Notes under the pieces: model-generated
What the model saw: the letters and a program-made list of their open reading frames with translations, nothing else
Database searches by the model: none
Told to the model about the DNA's origin: nothing
Part shown: positions 1 to 12,800 of the stretch, piece by piece
Layout of the letters: the number at the start of each line of letters is the position of its first letter
Position numbering within the stretch: position 1 is the stretch's first letter
NCBI GenBank assembly: GCA_016987375.1
Contig: PJRA01000263.1
Coordinates: 3,324,603-3,388,602, forward strand
Direction: 5' to 3'
Length of the DNA: 64,000 nt
From: Brachionus koreanus
Lineage: Eukaryota; Rotifera; Eurotatoria; Ploima; Brachionidae
Position numbers and translations under genes: made by a program

Positions 1-236
1 TAGAAAACAAAATAACTGCATCTTTCAAATTTTTTCCTGAGCTTTTGTGGCCAATTGTGAAAAAAAAATGAAACTATTCCTAAAAAATTAATCTATAATT
101 CAATTGTTGGATAAAATTATCACATTAATTAAGCTATATCAAAATATCAAAATTTTTTGAATCTTAGAACTTTTTTACCGTTATTTATGTTTTGTTCTAC
201 TTTCAAAATTTTTAAATAATAATTAAGTAAAAATAC

Positions 237-3200
237 AGTATAGTGTCCAAGTACACCTTGTAAAATAATAGTAACAAAAAATTCACGATTTTCTGCTTTA
301 ATGAATAATTCTCGAATGTTGTTACGGCCCAAGTAACGATGAATATAAAAGCCTTGATCCAAAAATAGCTCAACAAATTCTTCTCTATCTCTTCTTAAAA
401 TTGCATTCTCAAATATGCTGTGTTTTATTTCTACATTAGTGTAATCATCTCGTTGAAATATTTCCGACAAAGCTAGTGCCGGGCAATTCCAATCAAGAGT
501 AAGCTTTAGATTTCGTTCCAATTGAGCTTTTCCTTGCTTTCCAGATAGCTGAGTTTGAGCTTTAAAAAAGATTTTTTTATTTTTAAAAATTTTAAGTTTA
601 ATTTAATTACATTGCAGAAGAGCTGTGAGAATGTATTTGTCCAAATCAGTGTAATCAAATCCGAGGCCTTTGGTATCGACGATTGTTAAAAATTTTTGTC
701 CATTCTAAGATAAATAAATTTTATTAGGACCGGTTTCGACAAGTTAATTTTTGCTGTCAAGAAGATAAACTCGATTCAGTAACTTCTATAGATCGGAGAA
801 GCTGCTCAAAAAAGGGACTGCAAAATGAAATTAACTTCTTTCTAATTCATGGTACAATTTTTTTTCTTTTTAGTGAATTTAAAAAAAAAAGCACCAATAA
901 AACAAAAAATTCAATTAAGATTTTTTTAGTCTGAGAATTAATTTGAAAAATTCTGATATTTACTGCAAAAAAATGGAAAATTTTAAAAACAATATTAATA
1001 GCAAATAAATCAACTGAAAAATTTATTTCAGTTTTTCACCATTATAAATTTTTTTATGTTTATTTTAAATTTAATGTTTTGATGAAAATCAAAAAAAATT
1101 AAAATTATCAATTAAAAATTTTTGAAATATAATTGAAAGAATAAGTAAAAATAATCCTAAAATAAATATCTTTGTTGAAGCTTTTTGTAGAGAATCGTTT
1201 GATAGAGATTAAAATAACGCTTACATGATTAAGAAAACCTTCTTGTACAATTTTGGTTGAAATAATTCGGGAAAAAGAATTATTAACTCATAATAATCTG
1301 TTAGTTTTTTGAAAATTTTTTAATTATTAATTAAGTATTGAAAGAAACAATTGCAAAAAGATAGAAAAATATAATTTTTCTCGGTTGATAATTGCTTTTT
1401 TTTTTAATTTGTTTAATTTAATTAATTTATTCTATACTAGTATTATATTTTTGCTGTTTAATAATTATTTTATCCAGCTTTTATTAAGGTAATTTCTATT
1501 TTTATTGACAACTCTACTAAAGTGAGTCTTAATAGGTAAAATTAAATTTTAAATAAATACTAAATAGAAGCCAAAAAAAATGTAATAATACTTATCAGAA
1601 TATTGTAAAAATTTTGATAGTCAGTTATCAAATTAAAATTAAAATTTAACTGTTACATAGGAATTTTTTTCAAGATTGTTTCATTAGACTTGAAGCATTA
1701 ATTTTTTAAATCAAAAAGTAAAATAAACTATATAAATTAAAATTTTTAACAAATTATTCATAATCCTTGAAAATTAAAACTTAGTTGTTTTTCTTCATAA
1801 AACTGATTTTATTGCTGTCATGACCAAAATTGGGGAAACATTATTAAATGATTTTTTCACAAAATATTTTATATAATTTAATGAAATTTTGCACAAAAAT
1901 TGAAAAATAATAAAAATTTTTAATTTAATAAATTACTTACGTTTGAACTATTTTTTGCTATGTCCATAATTTTATCTCTGTAATGATTGCGAATTACTTC
2001 ATTTTTACCCAAATCATCTTTAAACTCGTCCAGAAGCTTCTTGCTCAATTCAGGTCGAATAAAATTTTCTTCATGGTCCAAATCTTTGCTACATATAACA
2101 TAAAAAAAAACAAATAGAAATGCTTATTTCATACTTTTCATTTAACTCTTCAAAAGCAAAAGCAATTAAATCTGCTGCAGCACCACTTCCTTTTAATACA
2201 ACCACTGGTATTTGATTCTTAATCTTCAAGTCGATCACATTAATGCTATCTAAATCGCCACGAATAACTAAGCAAATCATTGGAATTTGACGTTTTTCAA
2301 TTTTTAGATTTTTATTCTCATTTTCTTCTTCACTTAGCTCAGAAGCTAAATTTAAGTAATAATTAATTAGAGTTTTCTATATTCCACTGATTACCAAGTC
2401 TTTTCTTTTTATAGTAATTTAAAGATCTGGTAAAAAGAGTTTCAATTTTGTCTCTAAACTGAACATAGCTCAACGTTTCAAGATTGTTTAAAGTTGAAAT
2501 TGAAGAAAATCCATTTATATCACCAAAGGTATCTGTAAGGTCGTCATAAATAATAAAATGAGTATGATCAGGATTTATGTCAAATCTCAGCATGTTCTTA
2601 TTTTTTTTATTTCCAGAAGCTGTCAAAATTGGAGTCTTGAAAAATAAAGAAGAGTATGAAGATGTATTGTAAAGAATAAATATTTGATACTTACAATTCC
2701 ATCAAAAGATGACCAATTTTGTAAAGTACTTGCAGAAACCAAACCTAGTAGTGTTAAAGGTGGAGGAGAAGGCTCATTGGAATGCAGAAAATTTAAACTA
2801 TGCAAATTTGTTTTGGAAACAATATTTCGAGAGGCTTTTTCTTCATTGAAAGCTTCACCAATTATCGATGATATGCCACCATTTATTCCATTAGTTATAA
2901 ACCAAATATCTGTTTTGTTGGCCAATTTTATAATACCTTGTTGAAATTGCTCTTCTAATTTTTGATTTTTCCAATTTTTAAAATTTTTGACACCTAAGTA
3001 AAAATGACAATTTAAGAAAATATAAAATCATCAGAATCATTTCCAGAAAATTTTTGAATTTATTTTTAATCACAAAAATACATCACAGATATAAATTTTA
3101 AAAGTAAAATATATTTTTTATAAGTAAAAAAATATATATTTTTTATTAGCCAAACTCAAAAATTTTATACATTTGAAATTGTACATGAAATTTGGTTTAT

Positions 3201-3957
3201 TATTTATTGCTTAACACTCAAAGGTCCACTGACAATTTGAAACTTTTTTAATACTCATATATATTATAAAGAATAATAAATCATTTCCACCTTAACTCTC
3301 TGAATCTGTTACTATAAATAAATATTTAATTGAATTTACTTTTTATTATTAACTTATTAGCTTGATTACTAAAAGTTGATCATAAACTTCAATTTAAGAA
3401 AATATATATTTTGAAATTTTTAAAAGAATACCTGTTATTATGGGAATAATTATTTTAGGGCTTTTCATTTGCCAAACAGATCTCATAAATCTAGGTATAT
3501 TTCTCAATTGCTGTGATTCACTTGAACCCTGAATATTATTATTTTTTTCAAGCTTAAAATTCACATAAAGACTTCCCTTAATAAAATTGTTTAATTTAAA
3601 TTTAGATTAAAAAATTTTCTAAAACTTGAGTATTGAATATAATTCTGTTGCCATCTTGTACTTTGATTAATCCATTAACATATTTTGAAGCTAACTTTTC
3701 GGATTCTGAATTTAATTTTCCGATTAATCTATTGTTTGAAGATATTGATTCATTTCTATTATTCTCTTGTAGACTAGTTGTTAGTTTGTCTGAAGTTTTT
3801 TGATTTAGAAATTCTTCCTTTTGAAATTTTATTTTTAAGGTTTTTTTATCGAATACTAAAACCAAAGTACCTCATCCGATTTAAAGCTTCTTTTAGTTTT
3901 TCCCAAGCAAATAAGATATTTAGAATTGTTTGATGTTTTCAAATCATTTATAACCAT
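237..3957 (-). CDS. TRPM: TRPM-family cation channel, tandem copy 1 (N-terminal part, 9 exons visible)
   Basis: Nine exons (minus strand): 3957-3871, 3817-3626, 3576-3432, 2993-2695, 2635-2395, 2345-2135, 2088-1941, 704-611, 559-237, all with GT-AG borders and an open frame. Together they encode the cytosolic TRPM N-terminal SLOG/MHR region: an RFMRSVWQMKSPKIIIPIIT stretch, NGINGGISSIIGEAF, NPDHTHFIIYDD, IPVVVLKGSGAAADLIAF and VDTKGLGFDYTDLDKYILTA, all typical of the ligand-binding N-terminus of TRPM proteins. Exon number, phases and nearly all lengths match the complete paralogue at 6808-15326, so this is a tandem duplicate and not an obvious pseudogene. The channel-encoding last exon is not visible: in copy 2 it starts 54 bp past the exon-9 donor, but here 236 bp of unrelated sequence follow to the window edge. 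If intron 9 were retained, translation would run about 30 residues further to a stop at 147. The start Met at 3957 was chosen as the only ATG before the first donor. Family assignment is firm; completeness is unknown. Confidence 0.85.
258..695 (-). repeat. Near-identical TRPM exon 8-intron 8-exon 9 block (copy 1 side)
   Basis: This stretch matches 10381-10818 with about eight differences counted by eye, including through the short intron. The exons on its 5' side (2-7) have clearly diverged between copies, and similarity stops abruptly at both edges. Best read as a gene-conversion tract or very recent partial exchange. Confidence 0.85.
771..835 (+). repeat. Short dispersed repeat related to the right end of the window
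   Basis: Within intron 7 of TRPM copy 1, the segment containing TCGATTCAGTA, AGATCGGAG and TGCTCAAAAA aligns in order with the reverse complement of about 63920-63999 (TCGATGCAGTA, AGATCGGAG, TGCTCAAAAA). Likely fragments of one retroelement 3' region; class not determined. Confidence 0.5.
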
Positions 3958-4535
3958 TTTATGAAAAAAAAATTATAAATGTGAAAATTTTGATTTAGTT
4001 TTAAATTTAAGTATTTTAATTTTATGAAAAAGAAATATCATTATCAAAATAAAATTTTTTTCTAAAAAATTAGGTAATTCAAATTTGTATATTTACTTGA
4101 AAATTGTCTTTTATAGCTTTATTATTAGAAAGTTTGACCCAAAATAATTTTTCTAAATTAACTAGTAATATTTTATTATAAATAAAAAACAAGCTTTATA
4201 ATTTAGAAAGTTAAGTATTCGAAAAAATTCAAAGCATTGGTAAAATCTCAAATCAAATCAAAATTTAAAACGAATAATTTAAACAATACCTTATAAAAAA
4301 ATAGAATTAAATTTTGTTAAAATTAAAATATTCATTATGTGTCTTAATTTAACAATAGAAATACTTAACGAGTAATTTTACTTCTTTTAAAATAAGTTAA
4401 ATCCTCATATTTTTAACACATTTTTCATTTAAATATTAATTGAATCAAAAAAATATTTTTCTTTAAAAAAAAATTATCATTCACAGTTTAATTTTAATTA
4501 AATATTTTGAATTAAATAACTACGAAAAATGCCAT
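3958..4535. other. Spacer between TRPM copy 1 and the LINE remnant
   Basis: Very AT-rich sequence with no open frame, RNA gene or repeat that I recognise. It should contain the promoter and 5' UTR of TRPM copy 1, but no motif stands out from the AT-rich background. Confidence 0.5.
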
Positions 4536-5755
4536 GTGCTACTAGTGTTACTTTTGACACATCAAATATCTCTAGGCAGTCAAATGGATGTACGCTTTAC
4601 AGATTTCTCTAAAGCTTTCGATAGAGTGAATCACTTAAAACTTTTATTTAAACTTAAACGACTTGACATTGACGAAATGTTATTAAAATGGATTGAATCG
4701 TTTCTTAGTCATCGTAAACAAAGAGTTTTAGTAGGTAAAACATAATCCGAATGGCTTAATGTGATTAGTGGTGTACCACAAGGCTCTGTCCTCGGTCCAT
4801 TGCTCTTCACAATTTTTATTAGTGATTTACCCAACAAACAAAAAAACAAATATTCATAATATTCTGTATTATCGATCGATACAATCCGCATCAATCATTT
4901 AAGTTACTTCAAGATGATATTGGTTCGTTAATTAGCTGGTGTAATGAATGGTCTATGGGTTTAAATTTTGATAAATGCGAAATTATAAGTTTTAATCGAA
5001 ATCAAGGGTTCCAAAATGATTATATTTTGAATGATTTAGCCAATGGAAAAACTCATCTTGTCTCAAGATCCCGGATTCAGAAAGACTTAGGAATCTGGAT
5101 TCAAAATGATTCAAAATGGCATTCTCAAATTTGCTCAGCAGCCTCAAAAGCTAACAGAATACTTGGTCAAATTCTTCATGGTATTAAATTTAGGACACAG
5201 ATGGTCATTAAATTACTTTATACAAGTCTTGTTAGGTCTCACTTAGAGTATGTTATTCCGGTATGGTGCCCATATCTAGAGAAAGATTAAAGAATTCTAG
5301 GGGAGGTTCAACGAAGAGCTACTCGTGCTATCTCCGGTTTTAAAGATATAAACTACAAAGATAGACTAAAGGCTCAAAACCTGACGAATTTAACCGAAAG
5401 GCGCATGAGAGGTGACTTAATTCAAATGTTTAAAGTAAAGTTAAAAAAAATATTGATTAAGTCAAATGGCAATCTCCACTCACTTTTTCAAGCAGAAGTT
5501 CAAGAGGCCATCCATACAAAATTAAAAGAGAAATAATCAAAAAATGTGCCCAAAGATACCAGTTCTTCACAAACCGTGTAGTAAATGGCTGGAATAAGCT
5601 GGGAGTGGATGCAGTGGAAGCTCAATCTAGCGATATTTTTAAAGCAAAAATAGACAAAATCTTTAATTATATTTTTTGCACATAATATCTAGTCAGATTT
5701 ACGCATTTTATGCGTTGCAATAAACCACTTTACTACTATACTATACTATACTGTT
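4536..5755 (+). mobile_element. Decayed non-LTR retrotransposon (CR1/Jockey-like reverse transcriptase), 5'-truncated
   Basis: Fragments of a LINE reverse transcriptase are readable in changing frames: DVRFTDFSKAFDRVNH (RT catalytic block A), then [20 protein letters not shown], then NEWSMGLNFDKCEIISFN, QKDLGIWIQNDSKWHSQICS and LEYVIPVWCP, ending with the connection region VQRRATRAISGF. Stops and frame changes lie at about 4743, 4860 and 5288, and the YADD catalytic block expected between the second and third fragments is missing, so the element is dead. The remnant ends in a TACTATACTATACTATACTG microsatellite, a plausible 3' tail. A second, minus-strand fragment at 35460-35960 shares the DLGIWIQND..KW..Q signature and probably belongs to the same family. 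Confidence 0.85.
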
Positions 5756-6807
5756 CTAATAATCTGTTTGTAAATTTTGAAAAGTTATCAATTTCATTCA
5801 AGATAAAATAAATCTGATCCAATTAGTTGCACAACAATATAATAAGGATAATACTGATTCAAATTTTACTGAATAAAATAAAATTCAAAAGTTTTTTTAA
5901 AGGTTATAACAGTATTTTGATGATTCTTTTTTTGTTTCTTATTGTTTTTGATTTCCTGCTGCAGTTTATTACTCTTAATATATTGACTTAATAATTCTGA
6001 ATTTGTTCTTAATTATTGTATAGTCCAGTGTTCGACAATGTCTCAGGCCAGTGAATCCCTAAAGCCATCCTCAGACTTTAAGTGTGAATGTTTTTTAGGC
6101 TTTTTCTGACAAATTCAGACATTACCCATCACATTACATCAGTGCTGTTTTTACTACAGTGTTGAAAAAATTAAACCTTGTTTTTTTGCTGTAGTTGGTT
6201 GATTTCCATGGTTGACAGATTCTAACAAAGCACTTTTTGCTTTAGCAAGTCTACCCTAAATGTCTCAGTGTGTTTCCATAACTGAACTGAAGGTGCTTCC
6301 TAAGTTTGTGAATTTGCTTATACACTCGATTTGTGTCAGTCATCATCATCATGAATATGATATTGATTCTCTCTATTTTTACTATAAATTCTAAAAAAAC
6401 ATTAAATTTATTTCTTTTCATTTTTGAATGATATTTCAAATAAATAAGAGTACAACGGGTCATAATGACCCATCGCTAATTAGGGTATCGATAAAGTCTA
6501 ATATTACAAAAAAATAAGTGTTATGTTTAGATTATTATAAAAGTGATCAATTCTTCTTAACCAAGATTTTCTATATATGTCGATTACGTTAACAAATACT
6601 ATTTTTTGAAGAATCAAACGAATAAAAAGAAAAAACTATTAATAAAATCCTTTAAATTTATTAATTTTTTTTTTAATTTTTAATAGAAATAACAAGATAA
6701 TGAAGCACTTTTTTATGATTTAAAAAGTCTACTAATAATTTAGTTTTTAAAACTTGTAAATAAAATAAATACTTAACTACTACATGAATAATGAAATAAT
6801 GAAAAAT
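5756..6807. other. Intergenic region downstream of TRPM copy 2
   Basis: No gene recognised. About 6030-6300 is slightly less AT-rich than its surroundings, and an imperfect palindrome GGGTCATAATGACCC lies at about 6457-6471. This could be an old transposon fragment, but no coding trace or inverted ends were found. The 3' UTR of TRPM copy 2 must lie at the right edge. Confidence 0.4.
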
Positions 6808-9800
6808 TTAGTTAAAAAATGAATTATGAATTTCAGATATTTCCTTAAGAGCATCTGATATTATTTCATTTGAATTTATTCTAACATTTGAGGACACTTC
6901 TCTCCATCTACAAGTAGGATTGTTAATTTTTGCATCGAAAGAATCCTCTTTATCGAAATGAAAATTCCAAATTTCGGCCTCGACCCATGCATTGTCTGTA
7001 TTTCTCGGATCATCTATGTAGCCTTTGTAAATCATGGTCGGCACAAATCCAACATCATTCAAAATATCTGCAAAAGCTCCCGATTGATTATTTATGGGTA
7101 TTTGTGAGGCAAATGAAGCAAAAAAAGTCATCATGTCATCTTCTTCAAAGTTAACACATTTTTCAACATCGTTCTCTTCAAATACCATTTCCATAAATGT
7201 CCTGCATACAACACTGTATTTCGACTCATCACCTATAATTCTATCTCCTGGTATCTTTGTTAGACCAGTTAAAGAATCTTTAACAGCAATAAACTCCAAC
7301 AATTTTCTTCTTTCCACATAAATAGGTTTATTTTTTTGTTTTTTCCATCTAGTCACAATAGCCATTATTTCATGATTTGGTCCATAGCGCAACAAAGCAC
7401 CTCTACCCCGAACACCTGTACGACCCATTGGGTTACGAGGATATCCTATACTGTCCAAGCTATAAATAACAGGGTATGATTGTGATGTTTGTTCATCAAT
7501 TATTGTTATCCACGATTTTCTATCAATTGTAATTTTTTTTTCTGGATAAAATGGATTATCTATGTAACAAACTGCATTCCATAAAAATGTATTCTGTTTC
7601 TGATTGTTATTTTCATTGTTAATTTCAATATTGAATGGATCTAATTGGTCTTCATTTGACTCAGAAATTTCTATTTTTGGTACAGCGGAATTTTCATTTA
7701 GAACCGGTGGTGGTGGCAACAAAGGTGCCAATGGTGCATTGGTCGGCATGCCAAAATTCACCACTTGAATCTCATCTCTAACATTGGAATTTATTTCCTC
7801 ATCTATAAAAACTTTATCTATCTTAAAGCTCTCTTGAGCGAGAACAATAAATGGCGGATCGTAAAAATCAAAAGCCATTTCCCACGGTACCAACTTTTCA
7901 TAAACAAAAAATCTAGCTATATTTGTGTTCACATAGGGCGATTCTCTTGATAAAATATGTATATAATTTCGCTTTTTTCTATCAGTAAGACCTGATTTTG
8001 ATTGTTTTTGTACAATTAAATTTTTAATTTGTTCAAGATAAGACTGATTTTGGACTAAAGCCTTTTCCAACGAAATAACCCGATCATTTAGTCTTTGTAG
8101 AGATTTTTTCTGTGAGCTAAAGTCCTCGCGCACTTTATTCAAACTAGTTTCGACCTGTCTTTTTCTGTATTTCTCATTAGCTTCATCTTCCATATTTTGA
8201 GCATAACTTTCAGCAATATTTCGCCAATAGCTGTACGTATTTCCCATTTTAACACCGGTAAAATTCGACATAGGACTTACTTTTTCTACGTCGTCTTTTA
8301 TTAAATTGTGTCTAAAACAAAAACTTTTGCAGCACACCTTACACTTCCTAATTAGTTTGCTGGCTCTAATTCTAACAAAGTCAAAAAGCATGTAGGCATA
8401 AAGAAAAATGGTAAATGGCGGTGGGAATATGAGACGTTTCTCGTAGTCTACGACAATTTCATAGCGCTGAAACATCCATAATTGCTCCGATTGCTCGCTT
8501 ATTCTTACTCCAGTATCACTAAACATGGCAGTCAACAAAGTGGGCAAAAAAAGTTTGATCAAAAAATAGTACTGAATTAGGATGAACCAGGCCACTAAGC
8601 TTAGATAATTGCATTTGTAGCTGACTCCATAGCTTTCTAGCTTTTCATGGCTGTAGGAAAAATCCAAACCATTAGTGAGATTAACACAAGAATAGGGCTC
8701 GGACATTTTGGCCGAAAGTCTTGTTAGTCGACAATCTTCGGTGCTTCTTTCCAAGTCAGCTCTGTCGACTGTGAACAGCTGCATTAAACCGCGAAGCAAC
8801 AGCACTTTTTTGAGTAGCTCAAAATTGATCGGATGATACGGGTACAGAATTGCGTTTAATGCGATACTGCCTGCAGTCATCGAAATTAGAAATAAACGCA
8901 AATAAATCATGAAATCATGCTTGACCATCAGCTTCATTTTGATCAGCATTGGTCCCAATTGATGACTAATGGGCAAAAAAATGAACAATATTCGGTAACA
9001 AAAGTATAAAAGGAATATACAAAGTAGGGTTTTGGACATAAAAATTCGGTCCATTCCGAAAATTTCCATTCCATCCCAAACACCAAGAATTCTTATTGTA
9101 AAAAAAAGAGTCAAGAATATGAGCATTAGAGATATTTCGAGTACATGGGCTTTAATGGGAAGTTGAGAGCCAGTCAAGTAATTTTGATAAGCTATTCTGG
9201 TATTTTCAATTGCAATTGTGGCCGTCCATAGCCATAAAATAGAATCAAGTATTAAGTTACCGCAACACGGCCACAAAGTTACAGTGGCAAATAGACCTAG
9301 AAAACACATATAGGATATAAAATTGACCCAAAATTTTGTGAATGGTGAAGTCCATACTAAATAAATTTTTTCAAAAAATGGTGGTGTAACATAGTTGCAT
9401 TTTTGTGGCTTTTGTTCGACTGGTTTTTCACTTCCATTGGCATGGCCATTCATTTGGCTCTCTTTTCGCGGCATAAAAAGCTGAGATTTTTTCCGATTTT
9501 TTCTTATTTCTTTGAATAATTTTTCGTTTAGTTCGGCCTTAGTTCTTTCGGCCTCTTCTTGTTCTTCATCGCGATCTTCCTCATCTATTTCGTCTATATT
9601 AGCCGATTCGACTATTTCAACAACCTTTATTTCTTTTTTTTTAGTCTTTAAAGTTATTGACTCAGCGCGAACCGGAAATACGATCCACAAATACATTGGT
9701 AGAATAAAAAATGCAGAAATGATAACTTTTAACCAAGCTGGAAAATCAATAATTCCATTATCCATATCTCTGACTTGAATGGAACCGAAAAGTCTTTTAG

Positions 9801-12800
9801 TGAGAATTTTTTGACACGCTCCATGAGCGATAAAGTCCAGGTTTTTAGCATTATAAGCAAGCTCAAGCACTGTACAATCATTCCAGTCTGGATGCTTATA
9901 GGTCAGTGCAGAATAAGATCTTGGGTCGCTGTCCTGAAAACTTGCATCCAAAACGCCAATGGCCGCGTCCGCAAATTCTTTTTGATATCTTTCTAATAAA
10001 GTCTTTAAATAACTTTCCTGACAGAAATTTTGCAAATTTTTGTAAATTAGTGAACAAACGAGAGCAATTGCCAAAGGTTCTTCTGTACGCTTCCAAAGGA
10101 CTTTAGCCAATTTGTGTCGATTGAAAAGCATGGCAAAAATTATCATAAAATTTAATGCCTTTTTTTCTGCCTGTTTAGCATCTGTGACATAGAATCCAAG
10201 TTGATTCATGTATATTTCTAAAATGTTTACCATATTGTCAATAGAAGTTAGCTCACGAAGTATTTCGTTAAGTCCATCTGGTAAAAAGTTTTCAGGTAAA
10301 TCGTCCTATGTCAAAAAAAAGATTTAAGTTAACGATTATTAAAAAAAAAAATATTTTACAGTAAAATGCCCGAGAATTCTTTGTAAAATAATAGTAACAA
10401 AAAATTCACGATTTTCTGCTTTAATGAATAATTCTCGAATATTGTTACGGCCCAAGTAACGATGAATATAAAAGCCTTGATCCAAAAATAGCTCAACAAA
10501 TTCTTCTCTATCTCTTCTTAAAATTGCATTCTCAAATATGCTGTGTTTTATTTCTACATTAGTGTAATCATCTCGTTGAAATATTTCCGACAAAGCTAGT
10601 GCCGGGCAATTCCAATCAAGAGTAAGCTTTAGATTTCGTTCCAATTGAGCTTTTCCTTGCTTTCCAGAAAGCTGAGTTTGAGCTTTAAAAAAGATTTTTT
10701 TTATTTTTAAAAATTTTAAATTTAATTTAATTACATTGTAGGAGAGCTGTGAGAATGTATTTATCCAAATCAGTGTAATCAAATCCGAGGCCTTTGGTAT
10801 CGACGATTGTTAAAAATTGTTGTCCTCCCTAAAATAAAAAAATTTATTCATAGTATCAAATTCAGAAACATTTAGTTGGATACAAATAACCATTTATAAG
10901 AAAAAAATGGGAAAAAAATGGTGTCAAATTGGCACCGGTTTTTTTAGCTTTAAAACCTACACCAGTCAAAATTGTGAAAAAACAAAACTAGTCTAAATTA
11001 CAAAAATTATAATAAAAGGTCAATTTTTTTTTAAATAGATTTACTTCTGCTTACTTAAATTTTATTATAGAATATTTTTTCAAGTAGAATCATCATCATA
11101 TTAAAATTTAAATGAAAAAAAAACCCTCTAATACACTCAAAAACACCCTAATAATTTTGCTGATACACCCAAAAACTTATAACATTTTATTAAAGAGAAT
11201 AAAAATATATATATATAAAAATGTTGTTTTTGTAACTTAGATAATATGATTTCGTCGTGAAGAATTGAAAAAGCAACTTTTGAGGATGTGAAATGATGTT
11301 TTTTTACCAATCTTGACGAGTATTGGTTTAAAAAATATCTCTAATTAGTGCTCAAGTAAAAAAAATTGTTTTGAAATCCATTTAAGTTAATCATTAATAT
11401 ACTAATCAGTTTGTTTTTATAGATAAATTTTTTTTTTAAGATTAACTCATTTATTGATTTAAACTAATTTAATAATAATGAAAATTTGTAAACAAAAAAA
11501 TTCAAATGTAATAATATAATTTTAAAAAATTAATTGTTTTGAAATTTTTAAAAATCAGCTTGTTCTTTTAGAAATTTCATGATTATGATATAGTTAACTG
11601 TAAACATTTTTTTCTCAATTATAATTTTTTATTTAATGACCCATTAAATTTTCACTTTTCTCTAGATATATCAAACATTGACATAAACATGTTACATATT
11701 TATTACATTTTTCAACGCACAGAAAATCCTGAAATCAACTAACTTAAAGCAAGCATCTTACAAAATAGATTGATTTATTGAAATAAAAATTTTCACTTAA
11801 AACCTCCAATTATTTTTTAATCCTTGTTATTGTAACAATCCCTAAATTTTTTCATCATTAAAAATTTCGTATAGATCTAAATTTCTATCAATTTATTAAT
11901 ATAACCATAATAAGTGAATTCATACATGTATAAGATAATTTAATTTTTTTAATTTTTTTTAACTTGATAAACCATTAGATCTGTTTAAAAAAATTTCCTT
12001 AAAAAATTATTGAATGCTTTTTAAATAATTACTGAAAAAAAAATTAATAGTGTTGTCACTTTTTGTCAAAATTTAAATTATTTAATCTTAGATTCTGAGT
12101 CTAGGAATTCTTTAGAAAACAAAATTCCATACTTTTGATCCATTTTTGACAATAGACAAAATTTTGTCTCTATAGTAATTACGAATAACTTCATTTCGGC
12201 TTAATTCGTCATTAAATTCATTTAAAAGTTTTTTGCAAACTTCTGGTCTAATATAGCTCTCTTCATAATCTGAATCTTTACTAAAAGAAAATTAAATTTA
12301 AATGAAAAAGCATAGGATTATAAAATACTTTTCGTTTAGTTCGTAATTAGCAAATGCAATAATATCTGAAACAGCACCACTGCCTTTCAAAATAATCACC
12401 GGTATTTCTCTTTGAATTTTGGAATCAATTGCATCAATACTGTTTAAATCACCGCGAATGACTAAACAAACCATTGGAATTTGCCTATTCTCAATAATTG
12501 GATTTTTTAGTTCATTATCATCATCACTTGCATCAGAAACTTTTTATTTTTTTTTAATTTGATAATAAAATATTTATTTATATTTCAAAAAGGTGATATA
12601 TATATATTTACTTGATTTTTCTACTTTTTTTTTATTGTAATAGTTCAATGATCTAGTGAGAAGCGATTCTATTCGATCACGAAATCGATCATAGTTTAAA
12701 CTATCAAAATTTAAATTTGTCAAAGAAGAGAATCCAGCAGCATCTGATGTATTTAATAAGTCATCATAGATGATAAAATGAGTATGATCCGGATTCACAT

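Noticed and set aside
2684..2944. Plus-strand ORF of 86 codons opposite TRPM copy 1 exon 4
   Set aside because: It is the antisense shadow of a clearly conserved TRPM exon; the protein resembles nothing.
6457..6471. Palindrome GGGTCATAATGACCC as a transposon end
   Set aside because: Similar palindromes occur near some piggyBac ends, but no partner terminus, TTAA duplication or transposase trace was found.
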